8,757 nt of DNA, taken from assembly GCA_937930165.1 (NCBI GenBank), contig CALGVL010000126.1, positions 1 through 8,757 on the forward strand. The letters are read 5' to 3'. The DNA is from an uncultured Acetobacteraceae bacterium (GTDB taxonomy: Bacteria; Pseudomonadota; Alphaproteobacteria; Acetobacterales; Acetobacteraceae). This document shows, one piece after another, positions 6,874 to 8,757 of the stretch (positions are counted from its first letter, which is position 1; each line of letters starts with the position of its first letter). A program made the translations under genes and the position numbers. Under the pieces are notes generated by a model. The model made no database searches. It had not been told where the DNA came from and saw nothing but the letters and a program-made list of their open reading frames with translations.

Positions 6874-7344
6874 ATGCGCCGCCGTTCCCTTCTCGCCCTT
6901 GCCGGGCTGTTTCCCGCCCTGCCGCTCCGGGCCCAGACCGGGCCGCAGCCGAAGCTGCCGGAGGAGAAGCTGGTCATCCTCACCCGCGACGGAAAGCGGC
7001 ACGAATTCCAGGTGGAGATGGCGCTCGAACCGCAGCAGCAGATGATTGGGCTGATGTTCCGGGAGCGGGTGGGGCCGCAGGAGGGGATGCTGTTCGACTG
7101 GGGCACCCCGCGCGAATCCAGCATGTGGATGCGCAACACCGTCGTGCCGCTGGACATGTTGTTCATCGCCGCGGATGGCCGGATCCACCGGATCGCGGAA
7201 CGGACCGTGCCCTATTCCCTGGCGCCCATTGACAGCCGCGGGCCGGTGCGGGCGACGCTGGAACTCGCCGGTGGCACGGCGGAGCGCCTGGGCATCCGGG
7301 TCGGTGACCGGGTCCTGCAACGGATCTTCGGCAATGCGCCCTGA
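6874..7344 (+). CDS. Exported DUF192 family protein
   Basis: The protein has 156 residues from the ATG at 6874. The N-terminus is a short signal peptide, MRRRSLLALAG followed by a hydrophobic stretch, with likely cleavage near LRA-QTG (about residues 20-21), so the mature protein is probably periplasmic. The rest is a DUF192 (UPF0127) domain: MIGLMFRERV (57-66), GMLFDWGTP (71-79), SMWMRNTVVPLDMLFI (83-98), DGRIHRIAE (101-109), and ATLELAGGTAERLGIRVGD (127-145). The function of the family is not established. An in-frame ATG at 6862 would add four residues (MVGS). Neither start has a clear Shine-Dalgarno sequence, and I prefer 6874 because it gives a compact basic n-region. It is divergent from the hydrolase, and a strong hairpin follows. 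Confidence 0.87.
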   Translation: MRRRSLLALAGLFPALPLRAQTGPQPKLPEEKLVILTRDGKRHEFQVEMALEPQQQMIGLMFRERVGPQEGMLFDWGTPRESSMWMRNTVVPLDMLFIAADGRIHRIAERTVPYSLAPIDSRGPVRATLELAGGTAERLGIRVGDRVLQRIFGNAP

Positions 7345-7359
7345 CACCATATTCCGGGT

Positions 7360-7388
7360 GGGGCAGGCCGGGGTTGCCCCGGCGCCCC
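7360..7388 (+). terminator. Strong stem-loop after the DUF192 gene, possible terminator
   Basis: An outer stem GGGGC (7360-7364)/GCCCC (7384-7388) and an inner stem CCGGGG (7368-7373)/CCCCGG (7377-7382) enclose a TTG loop, with a small internal loop between the stems. It begins 16 bp after the DUF192 stop. No U-run follows directly, only a TTT at 7400-7402, so termination strength is uncertain. Confidence 0.4.
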
Positions 7389-7400
7389 GCCGCCCATAGT
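7374..7400 (+). promoter_or_regulatory. Candidate promoter for tRNA-Pro
   Basis: CATAGT (7395-7400) resembles a -10 box and lies 11 bp before the tRNA 5' end. A TTGCCC (-35-like, 7374-7379) lies 15 bp further upstream, inside the preceding hairpin. The spacer is short, so this is a tentative call. Confidence 0.3.
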
Positions 7401-7411
7401 TTCCCCCGGCG

Positions 7412-7485
7412 CGGGGTGTGGCGCAGCCTGGTAGCGCGCCTGTTTTGGGTACAGGAGGTCGTGGGTTCGAATCCCGCCGCCCCGA
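7412..7485 (+). tRNA. tRNA-Pro (anticodon UGG)
   Basis: A full cloverleaf can be drawn over 74 nt. The acceptor stem CGGGGTG/CGCCCCG forms 7 pairs including one G-T. The D arm is GCGC/GCGC, and the anticodon stem CCTGT/ACAGG closes a 7-nt loop TTTGGGT whose centre reads TGG. The T arm GTGGG/CCCGC closes TTCGAAT. The discriminator is A at 7485. The next three bases are TTC, so the 3' CCA is not encoded and must be added after processing. It lies 18 bp upstream of the NDUFS4-like gene. Confidence 0.97.
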
Positions 7486-7503
7486 TTCGCGCAGGAACGC
7501 AGA

Positions 7504-7833
7504 ATGATCGCATTGAACGGCCGGAAGCAGATTGCCCGCATCTACGTCCCGCCCCGCTCCGCCATGCAGTCGGGCAAGGCGCGGAGTCGGGGCTGGGTTC
7601 TGGAATTCGAGCCCGGCGAGAGGCAGCGCCTCGATCCGCTGATGGGCTGGTCGGGTTCCGGCGACACGCGCGGCCAGGTGCGCCTGCGCTTCGAGACGCG
7701 CGAGGCCGCGGTCGCCTATGCTGAGGCGAACGGCCTGGCCTATGAGATCGAGGAGCCGAAGCCGGTCCAGATCAAGCCGAAGGTCTATGCCGACAATTTC
7801 CGCTTCGGCCGGAGCGAGAACTGGACGCATTGA
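7504..7833 (+). CDS. NDUFS4-like accessory subunit of respiratory complex I (ETC complex I subunit family)
   Basis: This small 109-residue soluble protein matches the bacterial relatives of the mitochondrial 18-kDa complex I subunit NDUFS4. Recognisable elements are ARIYVPPRSAMQSGKA (11-26), WVLEFEP (31-37), DPLMGWSGSGDT (44-55), LRFETREAAVAYAEANGLAY (61-80), and the C-terminal YADNFRF ... ENWTH (95-109). In alphaproteobacteria this accessory subunit assembles on the NADH dehydrogenase peripheral arm and is often encoded away from the nuo cluster, as it is here. The ATG at 7504 has AGGA at 7493-7496, 7 nt upstream. The gene is sandwiched between two tRNA genes, 18 bp after tRNA-Pro and 28 bp before tRNA-Arg, so it may share a transcript with them. 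Family assignment is firm. Confidence 0.93.
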   Translation: MIALNGRKQIARIYVPPRSAMQSGKARSRGWVLEFEPGERQRLDPLMGWSGSGDTRGQVRLRFETREAAVAYAEANGLAYEIEEPKPVQIKPKVYADNFRFGRSENWTH

Positions 7834-7835
7834 GG

Positions 7836-7858
7836 CCGCCGGGCCGGGTGGGATTTTT
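7836..7858 (+). terminator. Weak possible intrinsic terminator after the NDUFS4-like gene
   Basis: CCGCC (7836-7840) can pair with GGTGG (7847-7851), with one G-U pair, around a 6-nt loop. A T5 run follows at 7854-7858. The stem is only 5 bp, and the tRNA-Arg begins 3 nt after the T-run, so readthrough into the tRNA is quite possible. Confidence 0.3.
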
Positions 7859-7861
7859 CAG

Positions 7862-7938
7862 GCGCCCTTAGCTCAGCCGGATAGAGCATCGGATTTCTAA
7901 TCCGTTGGTCGGGGGTTCGAGTCCCTCAGGGCGCGCCA
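7862..7938 (+). tRNA. tRNA-Arg (anticodon UCU)
   Basis: This is a complete 77-nt cloverleaf. The acceptor GCGCCCT/AGGGCGC gives 7 perfect pairs, the D arm is GCTC/GAGC, and the anticodon loop TTTCTAA centres on TCT. The T arm GGGGG/CCCTC closes TTCGAGT. The discriminator is G and an encoded CCA follows (7936-7938). The anticodon stem TCGGA/TCCGT leaves a U-U mismatch at its top pair (27-43). Unlike the neighbouring tRNA-Pro, CCA is encoded. Confidence 0.97.
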
Positions 7939-8042
7939 ATTCCTTCAAGCCTATGGTTGAGATGGGGCGCGGCCTGTTCATTGGTGGAGGCACTTCGGCG
8001 CTTTTCTGCGCTCCGCGGGCCAGCGCGCATCCCGGCTGAAGG

Positions 8043-8095
8043 CTCCCTTGTCGCTCCGTGCCCTCCGCCGCATGGTGCGGCGCGAGAGAAGGGAG
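8043..8095 (+). promoter_or_regulatory. Possible Shine-Dalgarno-sequestering leader structure of the enoyl-CoA hydratase-family gene
   Basis: The Shine-Dalgarno AAGGGAG (8089-8095) lies 6 nt before the ATG at 8102. It is the exact reverse complement of CTCCCTT at 8043-8049. Between them, TCGC (8051-8054) can pair with GCGA (8082-8085), and a hairpin GCCGCA-TGG-TGCGGC (8067-8081) forms the tip. The parts nest into one long stem-loop that would hide the ribosome-binding site. I recognise no known riboswitch class. This could be chance in GC-rich DNA. Confidence 0.35.
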
Positions 8096-8101
8096 AACGC
8101 C

Positions 8102-8757
8102 ATGCCCGAGGAAACGCCGCTGCTGGTTATGCGCGAGGGACCGGTGGTCCGCGCTGTGATGAACCGACCGGAGCGCCGCAATGCCCTCAGCACCGCCATG
8201 GGTGAGGCCTGGGACGCGCTGCTGGCGGAACTGCGGGAGGACAAGGCGGCGCGGGTGCTGGTGATTTCCGGTGCCGGGGGGCATTTCTGCGCCGGGCTGG
8301 ACCTGACCGAGGTCGCTTCCGGCGATACGCCCGAGCAGAAGCTGGCCCGGCAGCAGGAGCGCAACCGCCGCACCGGCGCCCGCTTCGCCGCCATCGCCGC
8401 CCTGCCGCAGGTGGTCATCGCGGCGGTCGAAGGCAGCGCCCATGCGGGCGGCCTCGGCTTCGTCTGCAGCGCCGATATCGCCTTCGCTGCGGCGAATGCG
8501 CGCTTCGCGGCGCCGGAGGTGCGGCGCGGCCTGGTGCCGGCACAGATCCTCCCCTGGCTCGCCCGGCGAATGGGCCGCGCCGCGGCGACGCGCATGGTGC
8601 TGGAGGCGAAGGTGATTGACGCGCCAGAGGCCGCGCGGATCGGGCTGGTGCATCAGATGGTGCCGGATGCCGCCGCCCTGGAGGCGCTGGTACGACAGAC
8701 TGTGCGCGAAGTGCTGGAAGGCGCCCCTGGCGCGCTGGCGGAAACCAAGGTGCTGCT
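8102..8757 (+). CDS. Enoyl-CoA hydratase/isomerase (crotonase) family protein, 3' end outside window
   Basis: The frame is open from the ATG at 8102 to the window edge, giving 218 residues of a family whose members usually run to about 260. Crotonase marks are RPERRNALS (22-30), the first oxyanion-hole segment HFCAGLDL (61-68), the second at GSAHAGGLGF (111-120), and APEVRRGLVPA (137-147). E139 matches the second catalytic Glu of rat crotonase (E164), but the position of the first (E144) is Gly119. This pattern, with EVRRGLVPAQILPWLARRMG at 139-158, recalls methylglutaconyl-CoA or isohexenylglutaconyl-CoA hydratases (LiuC/AtuE type), so a branched acyl-CoA substrate is possible. A strong AAGGGAG Shine-Dalgarno sequence sits 6 nt before the ATG and fixes the start. 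The leader may fold over this site. Family assignment is firm; substrate is a guess. Confidence 0.92.
   Translation, partial: MPEETPLLVMREGPVVRAVMNRPERRNALSTAMGEAWDALLAELREDKAARVLVISGAGGHFCAGLDLTEVASGDTPEQKLARQQERNRRTGARFAAIAALPQVVIAAVEGSAHAGGLGFVCSADIAFAAANARFAAPEVRRGLVPAQILPWLARRMGRAAATRMVLEAKVIDAPEAARIGLVHQMVPDAAALEALVRQTVREVLEGAPGALAETKVL

Noticed and set aside
6792..7166. N-terminal extension of the hydrolase frame by 125 codons
   Set aside because: The extension is antisense to the DUF192 gene, has no hydrolase similarity, and the normal alpha/beta hydrolase length begins at 6791.
7830..7857. Promoter for tRNA-Arg (TTGAGG, 16 bp, GATTTT)
   Set aside because: The implied start site would fall inside the mature tRNA, so it could not make a complete molecule.
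7862..7938. tRNA-Arg as an integration (attB) site
   Set aside because: No integrase, no direct repeat of the tRNA 3' end and no shift in composition is visible in the 800 bp downstream.
7957..7985. Promoter for the crotonase gene around TTGAGA (7957-7962)
   Set aside because: The -35-like hexamer is good, but no acceptable -10 box occurs at a 16-18 bp spacing.
7868..8653. 261-codon minus-strand frame over tRNA-Arg and the crotonase gene
   Set aside because: It is antisense to a tRNA and to a well-supported crotonase gene, with no recognisable motif.

Overview
The window is a high-GC chromosomal segment with strongly alphaproteobacterial content. The clues are a free-standing NDUFS4-type complex I subunit gene, a ppiD-like / trpE pair divergent from tpiA, and GC-rich codon use. 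An Acetobacteraceae-like (Roseomonas-type) source is my best guess from general protein character, not from any search. Most of it reads as ordinary housekeeping and metabolic DNA. I see no mobile element, CRISPR array, rRNA or defence system.

Layout from left to right. Bases 1-399 hold the 3' end of a carbohydrate-binding protein on the + strand. It converges on trpE (minus strand, ends at 455) across a perfect GC-rich palindrome at 410-431. trpE (455-1960) lies 22 bp downstream of a large membrane-anchored ppiD-like periplasmic folding factor (1983-3875), so the two probably form one leftward operon. Divergent from it, 105 bp away, is tpiA (3981-4739), followed after 22 bp by a class I histone-deacetylase-fold (AcuC-like) gene starting at 4762. 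That gene runs head-on into a minus-strand alpha/beta hydrolase with an aspartate nucleophile (5898-6791), and the two coding regions overlap by 94 bp.

The hydrolase diverges from an exported DUF192 protein (6874-7344), and an inverted repeat lies between them. A tRNA-Pro(UGG) follows (7412-7485), then the NDUFS4-like gene (7504-7833) and a tRNA-Arg(UCU) (7862-7938), tightly packed on the + strand. The window ends inside an enoyl-CoA hydratase/isomerase-family gene (8102 to the edge). Its Shine-Dalgarno sequence is exactly complementary to a heptamer in its own leader.

Functionally the segment touches tryptophan synthesis (TrpE), envelope protein folding (PpiD-like), glycolysis/gluconeogenesis (TpiA), possible protein or small-molecule deacetylation (AcuC-like), respiration (NDUFS4-like), acyl-CoA metabolism (crotonase family) and translation (two tRNAs). 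The points most worth a second look are regulatory and structural: the possible SD-sequestering leader, the overlapping divergent -35 boxes between ppiD and tpiA, the antisense overlap covering a catalytic histidine codon, and the loss of one of the two classical catalytic glutamates in the crotonase. I did not find convincing evidence of a wholly new system.
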